In this document: piece after piece, positions 53,183 through 63,890 of the stretch
How positions within the stretch are numbered: the stretch's first letter is position 1
How the letters are laid out: each line of letters begins with the position of its first letter
Origin: Lautropia dentalis
GTDB taxonomy: Bacteria; Pseudomonadota; Gammaproteobacteria; Burkholderiales; Burkholderiaceae_E
DNA length: 64,000 bases
Direction: 5' to 3'
Assembly: GCF_003892345.1 (NCBI RefSeq)
Contig: NZ_RRUE01000001.1
Location: forward strand, 651,008-715,007
Position numbers and translations under genes: made by a program
Notes under the pieces: generated by a model
What the model was told of the DNA's origin: nothing
Databases searched by the model: none
The model's input: only the letters and a program-made list of their open reading frames with translations

Positions 53183-55018
53183 ATGCCCAAGTTACGTTCT
53201 GCCACCAGTACCCAGGGCCGCAACATGGCCGGTGCCCGCGCGCTCTGGCGCGCCACTGGCATGAAGGAAACCGATTTCGGCAAGCCGATCATTGCCGTGG
53301 TCAACTCGTTCACGCAGTTCGTGCCGGGGCATGTGCATCTGCGCGACATGGGCCGGCTGGTGGCCGAACAGATCGAGAAGGCCGGGGCGGTGGCCAAGGA
53401 GTTCAACACCATTGCCGTGGACGACGGCATTGCGATGGGCCATGGCGGGATGCTGTATTCGCTGCCCTCGCGCGACCTGATCGCCGATTCGGTGGAGTAC
53501 ATGGTCAATGCGCACTGTGCGGACGCGATGGTGTGCATCTCCAACTGCGACAAGATCACCCCGGGCATGCTGATGGCCGCACTGCGGCTGAACATTCCGG
53601 CGGTGTTCGTGTCGGGCGGGCCGATGGAGGCCGGCAAGACGAAGCTGGCCGACAGGGTGATCAAGCTCGACCTGGTGGACGCCATCTACAAGAGTGCCGA
53701 CCCCACGGTGAGCGATTCCGACAGCGACATGATCGAGAAGTCGGCCTGTCCGACCTGTGGCTCGTGTTCGGGGATGTTCACGGCCAACTCGATGAACTGC
53801 CTGACCGAGGCGCTGGGGCTGAGCCTGCCGGGCAATGGTTCGTGTCTGGCCACGCACGCCGACCGCCGGCAGCTGTTCCTGCGGGCTGGCGACCAGATCG
53901 TCGAGCTGTGCCGCCGCTATTACCAGCAGGACGATGCCTCGGTGCTGCCGCGTGCGCTGGCCACGCGCGATGCCTTCGAGAACGCGATGAGCCTGGACAT
54001 TGCCATGGGGGGCTCGACCAACACGGTGCTGCACCTGCTGGCGGCAGCGCAGGAAGCCGAGGTGGATTTCACCATGGCCGACATCGACCGGCTCTCGCGC
54101 GCAGTGCCCTGCCTGTCGAAGGTGGCGCCGAACACCGAGAAGTACCACATGGAGGATGTGCATCGTGCCGGCGGCGTGATGGCCATTCTGGGCGAACTGG
54201 ACCGGGCCGGGCTGCTGCACAACCAGACGCGCACCATTCTGGGTACGTCGATGCAGGAGCAGCTGGCGAAGTACGACATCATGCAGACGCAGGATGGCGA
54301 CATCGAGCAGTTCTTCCGCGCCGGGCCGGCCGGCATCCGCACGACGCAGGCGTTCTCGCAGGATACGCGCTGGAAGACGCTGGACCGCGACCGCGAGCAT
54401 GGCTGCATCCGGGCAAAGACGCATGCCTACAGTCAGGATGGCGGTCTGGCGGTGCTGAAGGGTAATCTGGCCGAGAACGGCTGCATCGTGAAGACGGCCG
54501 GGGTGGACGAGAGCATTCTGAAGTTCACCGGCCGGGCGCGGGTGTACGAGAGCCAGGAAGATGCAGTGAGCGGCATTCTGGCTGGCGAGGTGGTGTCGGG
54601 CGAGGTGGTGATCATCCGCTACGAGGGGCCGAAGGGCGGGCCGGGCATGCAGGAGATGCTGTATCCGACCAGCTACCTGAAGTCGATGGGGCTGGGCAAG
54701 GAATGCGCGCTGCTGACCGATGGCCGCTTCTCGGGCGGTACGTCGGGGCTGTCGATCGGCCACTGTTCGCCGGAAGCGGCCGCTGGCGGGATGATCGGGC
54801 TGGTCGAGAACGGCGACACCATCGCCATCGACATTCCGAACCGCACGATCCATCTGGATGTGCCGGCCGATGAACTGGCCCGCCGGCGTGCGGCGATGGA
54901 GGTACACGGCTGGAAGCCGCGCAACCGTCAGCGCGAAGTGTCGTTTGCGCTGAAGGTGTTCGGGCACTTTGCCACGTCGGCCGACAAGGGGGCCGTGCGG
55001 GACAGGACGATGCTGTGA
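53183..55018 (+). CDS. ilvD: Dihydroxy-acid dehydratase IlvD
   Basis: IlvD makes 2-oxo acids from dihydroxy acids in valine, leucine and isoleucine synthesis. The 611-residue protein has the cluster-binding cysteines at residues 118/122 (CISNC) and 189/192/195 (CPTCGSC), with the family motifs [12 protein letters not shown] and [16 protein letters not shown]. The length fits the E. coli-type [4Fe-4S] enzyme. It is a single gene. A GGAGAG ribosome site precedes it. Confidence 0.97.
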   Translation: MPKLRSATSTQGRNMAGARALWRATGMKETDFGKPIIAVVNSFTQFVPGHVHLRDMGRLVAEQIEKAGAVAKEFNTIAVDDGIAMGHGGMLYSLPSRDLIADSVEYMVNAHCADAMVCISNCDKITPGMLMAALRLNIPAVFVSGGPMEAGKTKLADRVIKLDLVDAIYKSADPTVSDSDSDMIEKSACPTCGSCSGMFTANSMNCLTEALGLSLPGNGSCLATHADRRQLFLRAGDQIVELCRRYYQQDDASVLPRALATRDAFENAMSLDIAMGGSTNTVLHLLAAAQEAEVDFTMADIDRLSRAVPCLSKVAPNTEKYHMEDVHRAGGVMAILGELDRAGLLHNQTRTILGTSMQEQLAKYDIMQTQDGDIEQFFRAGPAGIRTTQAFSQDTRWKTLDRDREHGCIRAKTHAYSQDGGLAVLKGNLAENGCIVKTAGVDESILKFTGRARVYESQEDAVSGILAGEVVSGEVVIIRYEGPKGGPGMQEMLYPTSYLKSMGLGKECALLTDGRFSGGTSGLSIGHCSPEAAAGGMIGLVENGDTIAIDIPNRTIHLDVPADELARRRAAMEVHGWKPRNRQREVSFALKVFGHFATSADKGAVRDRTML

Positions 55019-55498
55019 GGGCCTTCGCGCGGGGCGAATGAGTCCCTGCATGCCCTGATCCACGTGGGCTGGTCTGCGGGCCGGCCCTCTGTATCCCCCG
55101 GGGGCTGGAAGGGTGGCCGGATGGTCGCCGGCCGGTCGCCGGCCGGTCGCCGGCTGGCCTCTGCAGCAGGGGAGGATGGTCACGATGCCGTTGGGTCGTG
55201 GCCATTTTTATTGCGTCGCAACATAAGCGATTCCCGTTCTTGTTTGAGAACGGGAGAGCGCTTGTGACGTCTGGATGCCGAAAATACAAGCGAACGCAAG
55301 TCTTGTTACGGTGTGTGTTGCTTCTGTGCCGAAAATGCGGGTCGGCATCTGTCGGGTGGCAGCGCGCGCCGGTCGGTCACGAGGCGGCCGATCCGCCGAG
55401 AGGCAGGCTGGACGGCGATCTTCGGGCGATGGGTGGTGGTTGCGGGGCGTGGCGTCCGGGCAACTTTAGGCGCTGCTTCAGGCTGTACGGGTAAGGCA
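55019..55498. other. Intergenic region between ilvD and the PbpG-type gene
   Basis: No gene is supported. It contains a GGCCGGTCGCC short tandem run (about 55125-55155), a perfect hairpin CCCGTTCT/AGAACGGG (55233-55254) without a T run, and a partial relative of the interspersed motif (GCGGGGCGAATGAGTCC at 55030-55046). Confidence 0.5.
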
Positions 55499-55528
55499 TT
55501 GAAAATCAAATGATTTAGCCGGTAGAAT
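55499..55528 (+). promoter_or_regulatory. Sigma-70-type promoter of the PbpG-like gene
   Basis: TTGAAA (55499-55504), 18 bases and TAGAAT (55523-55528) make a good promoter 34 bases upstream of the start codon, in a locally AT-rich stretch. Confidence 0.65.
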
Positions 55529-55561
55529 TTTGGTTATTGGTTTCTGGTTGTGGCGGGAAGG

Positions 55562-57091
55562 ATGATGGTGCGAGCAGGTGGTTTTTCCTGGATGTCGAAG
55601 GTGCTGGTCAGCGCGCTGCTGCTGGCGGGGTGCGTGCACGCCGAGCTGGCGCTGGCCCAGAAGCCTTCCCAGGGGGCAGGCGGCAAGGTGGCTTCTGCCC
55701 GCACCGGCAAGGCTTCGGTGAAGGCGGCCGGCAAGCAGTCGGGCAAGTCGTCCCGGGCTGTGGCAGCCCGGTCGGCCGGCAAGGCTTCGTCCACGGCCGG
55801 GCGCAGCCATAAAACGGCGGTTTCCGCGGTGGCAGGCAGCAAAAAGGCCGCCAAAACATCACGCGATGCCGTCAAAACAACCAAAAATAGTAACAAAACC
55901 GCTCAAAATGCAGTGCGCACCGGTCTGTCCGGCCGGGTGGCCGTGGCTTCGTCCCGTGCCAGGGCGCGCGGCTCGTCATCCCGTTCGGGGGTGAAGGTTG
56001 CTGCAGTGCAGCAGTCGCGTGGCAGCCGTGAGGCCCAGGCAGGAGCCGGGGTGGCCAGATGGCGTGCGTCGTCGCAGGGAAGCGTGACGGTGGCCGATCG
56101 GCGTGCGTCGTCGCGGGGGCGTGTGACGGTGGCCGACCGGCGTGTCCCGTCGCAGGGGGGCGTGACCGTGGCTGACCGGCGTTCGGCGTCGGGCAGCGAG
56201 GCACGGCCGCAGCTGCTGGCCAGCCGGGGCGTGGCGGCGGTGAGTGCCCGGCCGGTGTCGCTGGCCGATCAGGACCGTTTCGTGCCGCCCTCGCCGGATC
56301 TGCCGGCCATGGCCAGTGGTTCGCTGGGCGAGGCGGCCGGGCTGAACCGGATTCCCGATCCGCTGGCGCTGCGCTCCAGCGTGGCGCTGGTGGTGGATCC
56401 GCGCAACGGCAAGATCCTGTATGACAAGAATTCGTCGGCGGTGCTGCCCATTGCCTCGCTAACCAAGCTGATGACGGCGATGGTGGTGCTGGATGCCGGC
56501 CAGCCGCTGGACGAGAAGATCCGCATCGAGGTGGAAGACCGCGATACCGAGCGCTACAGCACCTCGCATCTGCCGGTGGGAACCGAACTGACGCGGGCCG
56601 AGCTGATGCAGCTGGCGCTGATGTCGTCGGAGAACCGGGCCGCCCACGCGCTGGCCCGCAGCTATCCGGGTGGGGTGGAGGCCTTCCTGGCGGCCGCCAA
56701 CGAGAAGGCGCACAGCATCGGCATGCTGGATTCGGTGTTTCTGGACCCGACCGGGCTGAATGCGTCGAACGTGTCGACGGCCCGCGATCTGGCGCTGCTG
56801 GTGGCCAGGGCCGCCCGCTATCCGGAAATCCGCCGCTTCTCGGTGGCCAGCCAGCTGCAGGTGAAGACGGCCTACGGTACGCGGGTGTTCCACACGACCA
56901 ATCCGCTGGTGGGCAACCAGCAGTGGGGGCTGACGGTGCAGAAGACCGGCTTCATCAACGAGGCGGGCAACTGCGTGGTGATGCAGGCACGGGTCAATGG
57001 CCGGCAGATGATCATCGTGCTGCTGGACTCGCAGGGGCGCTATTCACGGGTCAGTGACGCCAACCGCCTGCGCCGCTTCATCGAGGGTTGA
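55562..57091 (+). CDS. pbpG: PbpG-type D-Ala-D-Ala endopeptidase with basic repeat region
   Basis: The penicillin-binding domain (about residues 265-505) has SxxK in ASLTKLM (Ser near residue 299), SxN as SSEN near 355 and KTG near 460, so it should cut peptidoglycan cross-links in the periplasm. The N-terminus has a signal segment (VLVSALLLAGCVHA) that contains a lipobox-like LAGC, so it may be a lipoprotein. Between lies about 200 residues rich in Lys, Ala, Ser and Arg, with three copies of a VTVADRR repeat. At 509 residues it is well above the 310 of E. coli PbpG. A GTG at 55550 or an ATG at 55592 are alternative starts. Confidence 0.9.
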   Translation: MMVRAGGFSWMSKVLVSALLLAGCVHAELALAQKPSQGAGGKVASARTGKASVKAAGKQSGKSSRAVAARSAGKASSTAGRSHKTAVSAVAGSKKAAKTSRDAVKTTKNSNKTAQNAVRTGLSGRVAVASSRARARGSSSRSGVKVAAVQQSRGSREAQAGAGVARWRASSQGSVTVADRRASSRGRVTVADRRVPSQGGVTVADRRSASGSEARPQLLASRGVAAVSARPVSLADQDRFVPPSPDLPAMASGSLGEAAGLNRIPDPLALRSSVALVVDPRNGKILYDKNSSAVLPIASLTKLMTAMVVLDAGQPLDEKIRIEVEDRDTERYSTSHLPVGTELTRAELMQLALMSSENRAAHALARSYPGGVEAFLAAANEKAHSIGMLDSVFLDPTGLNASNVSTARDLALLVARAARYPEIRRFSVASQLQVKTAYGTRVFHTTNPLVGNQQWGLTVQKTGFINEAGNCVVMQARVNGRQMIIVLLDSQGRYSRVSDANRLRRFIEG

Positions 57092-57321
57092 GCCGCGGGG
57101 AGCGATCATCCGGCGCGGCATGTCCGGGGATGCACGGTCGGGGCACAGGGTGTTTGCCTCCGTTCCGTGGCTGCCACCGGTTTCGGGCATCCGGGGCCAG
57201 TCAGGGCCGGGTGATCCAGCCGGCGCGAAAAAGGGGTACGGGATGCCCCTTTTTCATGGGTGCGCTGCGGCCGACCGGGGCTGTTTCCAGCCCCCTGCCT
57301 GTCGTACGCACGGCCCGCGCG

Positions 57322-58212
57322 TCAGCGTGTGATGCCGGCCGGGTCGCGGGCGTCGTAGCCGAGCGACGCGGAGATCTGCGCGGCGGTGCGGCTGAGCTGT
57401 TCGACCCAGCCGTTCTGCAGGAAATCGACCGGGGCCGAGATGGACAGGCCGGCCACCAGTTCGCCGCTGTCGTCGCGGATGCCGGCGGCAATGCAGCGTA
57501 CGCCGAGTTCGAGTTCCTCGTTGTCGTGGGCGTAGCCGTTGCTGCGTACCAGGGCCAGTTCACGCTCGAGGTGGACGGGGTCGGTGATGCTGTTGTGGGT
57601 GTGACCGGCCAGACCGGTGCGGGTGATGTAGTTCTGCAGGGCGCGGTGGGTTTCTCCGGCCAGGAACAGTTTGCCGACCGACGTGAGGTGCAGCGGGGCC
57701 CGGCCGCCGACGGCGCGCACGACCTGCATGCCGCTGCGTTCGGACAGCGCGCGCTCGATGTAGACGATTTCGTCACCCTGCCGGATGGACAGGTTGATGG
57801 GCTGGCCGGTGAGGCGGTGCAGCTCGCGCATGGGGCCCATGGCGGCATCACGGACGTTGAGACGGGTCTTGACCAGGTTGCCCAGTTCGAGCAGCCGCAG
57901 GCCCAGCTGGTAGCTGCCGGTGTCGACGCGGTCGACGAAACGGGCGGTGACCAGATCGTTGAGGATGCGGTGCGCGGTGGAGGGGTGCAGACCGGTCCGG
58001 CCGGAGAGTTCCTTCAGGCTGATGGCATCGGGCTGCTGGGCCAGGACATCGAGCAGCGACACCATGCGTTCGAGCACCTGGATGGTGGTTTTGGTGTGCC
58101 TGGGCGGGCGCGTGGTCCCCGCCGTGCCGGAGGAAGCGGGGGCTGCGGAATCAGAGAGAGTGTGGTCAGGCATCAGGACGCAGAGAGGCTCGGAGGAACC
58201 GGACCCTGTCAT
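57322..58212 (-). CDS. IclR-family transcriptional regulator
   Basis: The protein has 296 residues with the N-terminal winged helix (VLERMVSLLDVLAQQPDAIS and LHPSTAHRILNDLV) and the C-terminal effector-binding domain (RQGDEIVYIERALSERSG, LHLTSVGKLFLA, ELELGVRCIAAGI). The IclR class usually controls catabolic genes. Its own neighbours are pyrD (downstream genes start on the same strand further right) and the pbpG gene, which give no clue to its target. The first 35 residues are polar; an ATG at 58173 is an alternative start. Confidence 0.93.
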   Translation of the reverse strand: MTGSGSSEPLCVLMPDHTLSDSAAPASSGTAGTTRPPRHTKTTIQVLERMVSLLDVLAQQPDAISLKELSGRTGLHPSTAHRILNDLVTARFVDRVDTGSYQLGLRLLELGNLVKTRLNVRDAAMGPMRELHRLTGQPINLSIRQGDEIVYIERALSERSGMQVVRAVGGRAPLHLTSVGKLFLAGETHRALQNYITRTGLAGHTHNSITDPVHLERELALVRSNGYAHDNEELELGVRCIAAGIRDDSGELVAGLSISAPVDFLQNGWVEQLSRTAAQISASLGYDARDPAGITR

Positions 58213-58290
58213 CAGGGCCCGGTTCCCCAGGGTAGATCTCGCAGGAAAGAAGGTGTCAATGACACGCTACATACCCGCGACTGTATGATT

Positions 58291-59394
58291 CTAGCGCATC
58301 GTTCCATCATGGCCGTGAATGGCCCGCGCTGCGGCATTGACGAGCGAGGGGCCCTGGTAGATCAGGCCGCTGTAGAGCTGCACGAGATCGGCGCCGGCCT
58401 GGATCTTGGCGACGGCATCGGCGCCTGACATGATGCCGCCCACGCCGATGATGGGGTAACGGGCGGGCAGGCCGGCACGCAGGGCACGGATGACGCGGTT
58501 GGAGGCTTCGAAGACCGGGCGTCCGGACAGGCCGCCGGATTCGGTGGCGTTGGCCAGGCCCTGTACGGCATCGCGGGACAGGGTGGTGTTGGTGGCGATG
58601 ACGCCATCGATGTGGTGGCGGGTGAGGGCGTCGATGATGACGGTGATCTGGTCGTCATCGAGATCGGGGGCGATCTTGAGCAGCAGGGGCGGGTTGCGGC
58701 CCAGCTCCTCCGCCAGGCGGCGGCGCTCGGTGTCGAGGGCGCCGAGCAGGCCATCCAGTTCGTCGCTGCCCTGCAGCTTGCGCAGGTTGGCGGTGTTGGG
58801 CGACGAGATGTTGATGGCCACATAGTCGGCCAGCGGCCAGACCCGGGCCAGTCCCTTCAGGTAGTCGCCGGTGGCGGATTCGAGCGGGGTGGCGGCGTTC
58901 TTGCCGATGTTGAGCCCCAGCACCGGCGGGGTATTTTCGACGAGGGCGCCCCGTTCGAGGGCCTGGCGTTTCTGCCAGGTGCTGGAGCGCTGCACGTTGG
59001 CGACGAAGTCGGCCAGACCGTCGTTGTTGAAGCCGAAGCGGTTGATGATGGCCTGTGCCTCGGGCAGGCGGAACAGCCGGGGCTTCGGGTTGCCGGGCTG
59101 GGCCAGCGGGGTGACGGTGCCCAGTTCGAGAAAGCCGAAGCCCAATGCGGCCAGGCCGTCGATGTGGCTGGCGTTCTTGTCGAGCCCCGCGGCCACACCG
59201 ACCCGGTTGGGGAAGGTGAGGCCGAGCAGCTGTACCGGGTCTTCGACGCGGTCCGGGCGCAGGCAGGCGGGCGCGGCAGCCAGGACATCCATGATCTGCA
59301 TGCCGATGTGGTGGGCGCGTTCGGGGTCCTGCGAAAAGAGCAGGGGGCGCAGCAGCTGGTAGCCGAGGGCGCTCAGTTTTTCAGCGGTATCCAT
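58291..59394 (-). CDS. pyrD: Quinone-dependent dihydroorotate dehydrogenase PyrD
   Basis: PyrD oxidises dihydroorotate in pyrimidine synthesis at the inner membrane. The 367-residue length and an N-terminal helix ([16 protein letters not shown]) mark the class 2 enzyme. Motifs include [50 protein letters not shown] with the catalytic Ser, and [13 protein letters not shown]. The start overlaps the end of ate by 22 bases. Confidence 0.97.
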   Translation of the reverse strand: MDTAEKLSALGYQLLRPLLFSQDPERAHHIGMQIMDVLAAAPACLRPDRVEDPVQLLGLTFPNRVGVAAGLDKNASHIDGLAALGFGFLELGTVTPLAQPGNPKPRLFRLPEAQAIINRFGFNNDGLADFVANVQRSSTWQKRQALERGALVENTPPVLGLNIGKNAATPLESATGDYLKGLARVWPLADYVAINISSPNTANLRKLQGSDELDGLLGALDTERRRLAEELGRNPPLLLKIAPDLDDDQITVIIDALTRHHIDGVIATNTTLSRDAVQGLANATESGGLSGRPVFEASNRVIRALRAGLPARYPIIGVGGIMSGADAVAKIQAGADLVQLYSGLIYQGPSLVNAAARAIHGHDGTMR

Positions 59395-60113
59395 TGTCCG
59401 TCTATCCGTTGTTCGAGCGGGCGGAAGTTGCTCTTGTAGCGCATCGAAGGCGCCTGTTCGATCCAGTGGCCCAGGTAGAGGTAGTCGAGGCCAAGAACCT
59501 GGCACATCCGGATCTGCCAGAGAATGCCATAGGTGCCGAGGCCGCCGCCCGGCGCCTCCGGCTCGAAGAAGGTATACACCGCGGAGAGCCCGTCGTCGAG
59601 TACGTCGATGATCGAGACCATCATCAGCTGCCCGTCGGGGGTGCGGAATTCGACCAGGCGGGTATCGACCGACGACTGCAGCAGGAACTCGCGGTACTGG
59701 TTTTCGCCATCTTCGCTCATGCCACCGCCACGGTGGCGGGCCTGCAGGTAGCGAATGTAGAGGGCGTAGTGTTCGTCGCAGAAGGCGAGGGGCAGCTCCC
59801 GGCCGGTCAGCTGGCTGTGGCGGCGGGCGGTACGGCGCTGGCTGCGGTTGGGGCGAAAGCGCGCCACGGGCACGCGCACGGGGATGCAGGCGCTGCAGTT
59901 GTCGCAGCGGGGCCGGTAGGTGTGCCGGCCGCTGCGGCGAAAGCCGTTGCGCACCATGTGGCCATAGTTGCCGGCGGTGATGGCGATGGCCGGATCGGCC
60001 ACCTGGGAGCGCGCCATGCGGTCGGGCAGGTAGCTGCAGGGGTACGCGGCCGTGACGTAGAGCCGGATGCTGTATTCCTGGACGGGGGGCTGGCCGCTGC
60101 GCATCGGGTTCAT
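59373..60113 (-). CDS. bpt: Aspartate/glutamate leucyltransferase (Ate/Bpt)
   Basis: This enzyme adds Leu to proteins with N-terminal Asp or Glu, marking them for ClpS-ClpAP. The 246-residue protein has the N-terminal [13 protein letters not shown] motif, the [20 protein letters not shown] cysteine motif and the C-terminal [20 protein letters not shown] segment. It starts within the aat stop (ATGA). Confidence 0.95.
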   Translation of the reverse strand: MNPMRSGQPPVQEYSIRLYVTAAYPCSYLPDRMARSQVADPAIAITAGNYGHMVRNGFRRSGRHTYRPRCDNCSACIPVRVPVARFRPNRSQRRTARRHSQLTGRELPLAFCDEHYALYIRYLQARHRGGGMSEDGENQYREFLLQSSVDTRLVEFRTPDGQLMMVSIIDVLDDGLSAVYTFFEPEAPGGGLGTYGILWQIRMCQVLGLDYLYLGHWIEQAPSMRYKSNFRPLEQRIDGQWIPLKN

Positions 60114-61048
60114 GCCCGGTGGCCGGGGGAGGCGGAAACCGGCGTGGCATCGTCTGTCTGGCCGGCGGACGGTCCAGGGCCGGTCTCCTGTCCGTTGCCG
60201 GTCTCCCGAAAGGTCTCCGGCCGGGGGTGAGGCGGGTGTTGCGTGGCGGTAGCCGTGACGCTGCCGGATGAGGGATCGGGCCAGTGGAGATCGCGCGCGA
60301 CGGCGTGCCAGTCGGGCCCGGGCTGCCGCAGCAGGGGCTGGATGCGTGCGAGGAATTCGGCACGGGAAATGTCGCGTCCGCCTAGACTGCCCAGATGCCG
60401 GGTGGACTGCTGGCAGTCGACCATCGGGAAGCCGTGCTGCACGAGGAGGTGCATCAGGGTGGCGAAGGCGCACTTGGAGGCGTTGGGGCGCCGGGTGAAC
60501 ATCGATTCGCCAAAGAACATGCGGCCCAGCGAGACACCGTAGAGGCCGGCGATGAGCTGCGGACGGGGGGCGTCATCGTCGAAGGCCGCCGGGGCCGTCC
60601 CGGTGGGGGCGGCTTCCCAGACTTCGAGCGAGTGGGCCAGGCCCAGGGCATGCAGGCCCGTGTAGGCTGCGATGATGGCGGGGGTGATCCAGGTGCCTTC
60701 CTGGCCGGGACGGGGCTCGGCGCAGGCCTGCATGACGCGGGTGAAGGCGGTGTCGAGGGTGATGTGCCAGGCGGGTGCGCCGGGGGCACGTCCGTGCAGC
60801 TGCCGGAGCAGACGGCGCAGGGTGCGGGCGGGCGAGAATTCGCCGGTGAAGACGACCATCCGCGGGTCGGGGGACCACCACAGGACCGGCTGGCCGCTGG
60901 TGTACCACGGGAAGAGGCCGTGGCTGTAGGCCTCGACGAGGCGGTGTGGCCCGAGGTCGGCCCCCAGGGCGATGAGGCCCGGGTGACCGGGGACATCCTG
61001 GTCGGCGGGGGGCAGCGGGGTGTCGGGGTCTACCCAGTGGCGGATCAT
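60110..61048 (-). CDS. aat: Leucyl/phenylalanyl-tRNA-protein transferase Aat
   Basis: Aat adds Leu or Phe to N-terminal Lys or Arg. The core (residues 1-245) has [49 protein letters not shown] and [16 protein letters not shown]. About 55 Pro/Thr/Ala-rich residues follow that are not part of the family fold, giving 312 in total. With bpt it completes the bacterial N-end-rule transferases. It is first in the aat-bpt-pyrD run. Confidence 0.94.
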   Translation of the reverse strand: MIRHWVDPDTPLPPADQDVPGHPGLIALGADLGPHRLVEAYSHGLFPWYTSGQPVLWWSPDPRMVVFTGEFSPARTLRRLLRQLHGRAPGAPAWHITLDTAFTRVMQACAEPRPGQEGTWITPAIIAAYTGLHALGLAHSLEVWEAAPTGTAPAAFDDDAPRPQLIAGLYGVSLGRMFFGESMFTRRPNASKCAFATLMHLLVQHGFPMVDCQQSTRHLGSLGGRDISRAEFLARIQPLLRQPGPDWHAVARDLHWPDPSSGSVTATATQHPPHPRPETFRETGNGQETGPGPSAGQTDDATPVSASPGHRA

Positions 61049-61394
61049 GGGGCGGGCAGGTGTGTGGCAGGTCCGGGGACGAATGCGTCCAAAACACGCT
61101 CCGGTGTTTTCGGAAACGTACGCCAAAGAAATGTACGCCAAAGTCGCACTTTTGTCGGGCCGTTACTTTTGTTGCGGATGCTGGTTATGCACGGAATCCC
61201 CTGTACGGGTGGACACGGCGTTCTGGGTCATGGTGCCCTTCTGGCGACCGTGCGGCGTCCCCTGTGCGGGTGGATACGGCCAGGGTGCTGCCGGCGTTGC
61301 CCTGCCAGCCAGGGTGGCCAGCCCTGCCTGCGCAGTGCGTCCTGTCAGCACCCGGTCGGGGCCGGCGCGAGGATGGATGAAACCGTGATACGCG
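61049..61394. other. Gap upstream of aat (346 bp)
   Basis: No gene is supported. It holds the fourth copy of the interspersed hairpin motif and a direct repeat, GTACGCCAAAG at 61118-61128 and 61133-61143, spaced 15 bases start to start. This could be a pair of operator half-sites for the aat operon. Confidence 0.5.
61073..61104 (+). repeat. Short interspersed hairpin motif, copy 4
   Basis: CCGGGGACGAATGCGTCC followed by AAAACACGCTCCGG keeps the GGGGACGAATG and ACACGC ends of the motif, with CCGG at both borders. Confidence 0.5.
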
Positions 61395-63890
61395 TCAGTC
61401 ATCGGCCTCGGTGAGGGTGTAGCCCAGGCCGTGGACGGTGATGATGCGGACCTCGCTGTCGCGCAGGCGGCGGCGCAGGCGCGAGACGAGCACGTCGACG
61501 GTGCGGTCGCCATAGACCCAGTCCCGTCCGCAGATGGCCTCGCTGATGCGGGTGCGGCTGCAGGGCTGGCCGAAATGGTCCAGCAGGCAGACCAGCAGGC
61601 GGGTTTCGGCGGGCGACAGGGTTTCGGTGCGGTCCTTGATGTGCAGCCGGCGCGAGGCGGCATCCAGGCGCAGGCTGCGCGGGATGGCTGGTGGGGCGAC
61701 GGCTGGCTGTGCCGGCGGGGATGTTGCCGGCACGGGAGAGGCTGCAGGCAGGGGCACTGCCTGCAGGGAAGGGGCCGCAAGGGACGAGGCAGGCAGGGGG
61801 GACGAGGGCTGGGCCGATGGGGGCAGGGATGTTGCCGGCAGGGAGGAGGCAGGGAAGGACGCTGCCGGCGGCTGGCTAGTGCCGTGACGGTCGGGTGTGT
61901 CGTTGCTGCCGGGGGTGTCGAGGGCCTCGATGGCCCGGGCCAGGGCGTCGGTGCGGGCGGGTTTCCCGATCAGGGCGGCGAACAGGGCGGCGTCATCGGG
62001 GCGCTGGCGGATGCGCTCGATGTTGGCACTGAGCAGCAGGACCGGTTTGTGGTCGAAACGGGGATCCTGGCGCAGCTGGCGGATAAAGGCCACGCCGCTG
62101 CCGTCGGGCAGGTCCAGGTCGATGATGAAGAAGTCGTAGGCATCGGGGTCGGCCGCGCAGAGGGCGCTGGCCTGTTCGAGGCTGACGACGTGGTCGGTGG
62201 ATGACACCAGCCGTTCCAGCATGGCCACGGTGCCCAGCGCGCCGATGGGGTCGTCGTCGATCAGCAGGCAGCTGCGGTCGAGGCGCCGGGTGGCGTCGGA
62301 CTGCTCCGTGGGCGCATCGTGCGGGGCAGGCTGCACGAGGGGCAGCGTCAGGACCAGGCGGGTGCCGTCTTCCTGCTCGCCGGGCCGCAGGGTGCCCTGC
62401 AGGGCGGTGGTCATGCGCTGGGCAATGGCCAGGCCCAGACCGATGCCATGGCCGCTGTCCAGGCAGGGACGCAGGGTGGCGGGGGGATGTGCGAGCTGCC
62501 GGCGCACGGCGGTGGGCAGGCCCGGACCGTGATCGCTGACGGTGAAGACGAGCTGGCCATCGTGCACGCGCACGTCGAGCAGCACACCCCGGCCGTCGTC
62601 GTGGCGCAGGGCGTTCTGGATGAGGTTGCCGAGAATCTGCTGCACCATCGACCAGTCGAGGGTCACCTCGTCGGGCAGGGCGGACTCGACCTGCAGCCGC
62701 AGCGGCACGCCGCGCTGCCGGGCCAGGATGTCCTTGGTGCGAACCAGCCCGGCGAGGGCCTTGCGCAGGCCGGTGGGCTCGGGGCGGGGCTGGGGGGCCT
62801 GGTGCTCGAAGCGCGAGAAGCCCAGCACGTTCTCGAGGGTGGCGTCGAGGGCGCCGGCCGACAGGCTGAGCAGGTCCAGCAGCCGTTCCACGTCACGTAC
62901 GCTGGCATCGCGCAGCAGTTCGGCCGCGCCCAGCACGCTGTGCAGCGGGCCGCGGATCTCGTGGCTCATGGTGGCCAGGAACAGCGACATGGTGCGTTCG
63001 GCGGCGCGTGCCCGTTCGACGGCCCGGGTGTGTTCGGTCACGTCGTGCATCAGCACGATCCGGCAGCGGTCCAGCTTCTGCACGCTGTCCTCGACGAGAC
63101 GCAGCCGGATGTCGAAGCAGCGGCGCCCCTCGTGGGTGTCGAGCCAGATGGCCGTGAGTTCGGTGCTGCCAGTGTCGAGAATCTCGGCCAGCAGGGCCTG
63201 AAGCTGCGGGCGGTGGTGCTGCAGGGCCAGCCGGTAGCGCAGGGCGCCGGGTTCGGACAGCCCCAGGAAGGTCTGCAGGGCGGCGCTGTTGGCATCGAGC
63301 AGCTCACCCTGTTAGGTGGTGATGAAGACGGGGCCGCGCAGCCCTTCGAGCACGCCGAAATACTGGTCCCGTTCGCGGGTCAGGCGGCGGATGCTGTCGG
63401 CCAGGGCGGCCTCGTGCGGCTGGGGTGAGGCCCAGGGGGCCAGCATGGCCTGATCGGCCTCGTCGAAGAAGTCGTGCAGCCGGGCCAGCAGGGCGTCGGG
63501 ATGGGGCAGTGTCCCGGTGGGCTGGCCATCCGGCTGCCACAGCAGCTGGCGGAAGTGGGCGTCATAGGCGCGGCGACAGAGCCGGAACAGGCCGTGATGC
63601 AGCTCCAGGGGCACGCCGGCGTCATGGTGGCGGCTGGCAATGTGGCGCAGGCGTTCGAAGCGCGGGTCGTGCCGGTAATCGTTGCGGCCATCCAGCTGGC
63701 GTGGCCGGGGATCGGTCAGGTACTGCAGCAGGCAGTCGCTGAGCCGTTCGGCCGCTTCGTTCCAGGCGGCGCGCATGGAACTGGTCTGGTCGGTGAAGCC
63801 ATGGGCCAGGGCCAGTTCCAGAATGCGCTGGACGAGCGCATCGTTTTCGGTGTCCAGGATGTCCTTCAGGGGATGGACGGGCCAGTGCAT
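61395..63890 (-). pseudogene. PAS-kinase-receiver-winged-helix fusion interrupted by TAA
   Basis: The frame runs from the ATG at 63890 for 192 codons, meets TAA at 63314-63312 inside a PAS-like segment (GPVFITT, stop, QGELLDANSAALQ), and continues open for 638 more codons. The downstream part has a HisKA box (MSHEIRGPLHSV), an HATPase domain (NLIQNALRHD, DHGPGLP, GHGIGLGLAI), a receiver domain (LLIDDDP, FIIDLDLPDGSG) and, after a Pro/Ser/Ala linker, an OmpR-type winged helix ending LVSRLRRRLRDSEVRIITVH. A kinase, receiver and DNA-binding output in one chain is unusual. Either the gene is dead, the 638-codon part is made from a GTG/ATG inside, or the stop is a sequencing error. Confidence 0.85.

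Noticed and set aside
58291-60363. A single 690-residue protein covering pyrD and part of ate
   Set aside because: The first half is out of frame with ate and Pro/Arg-rich; PyrD has a proper start at 59394.
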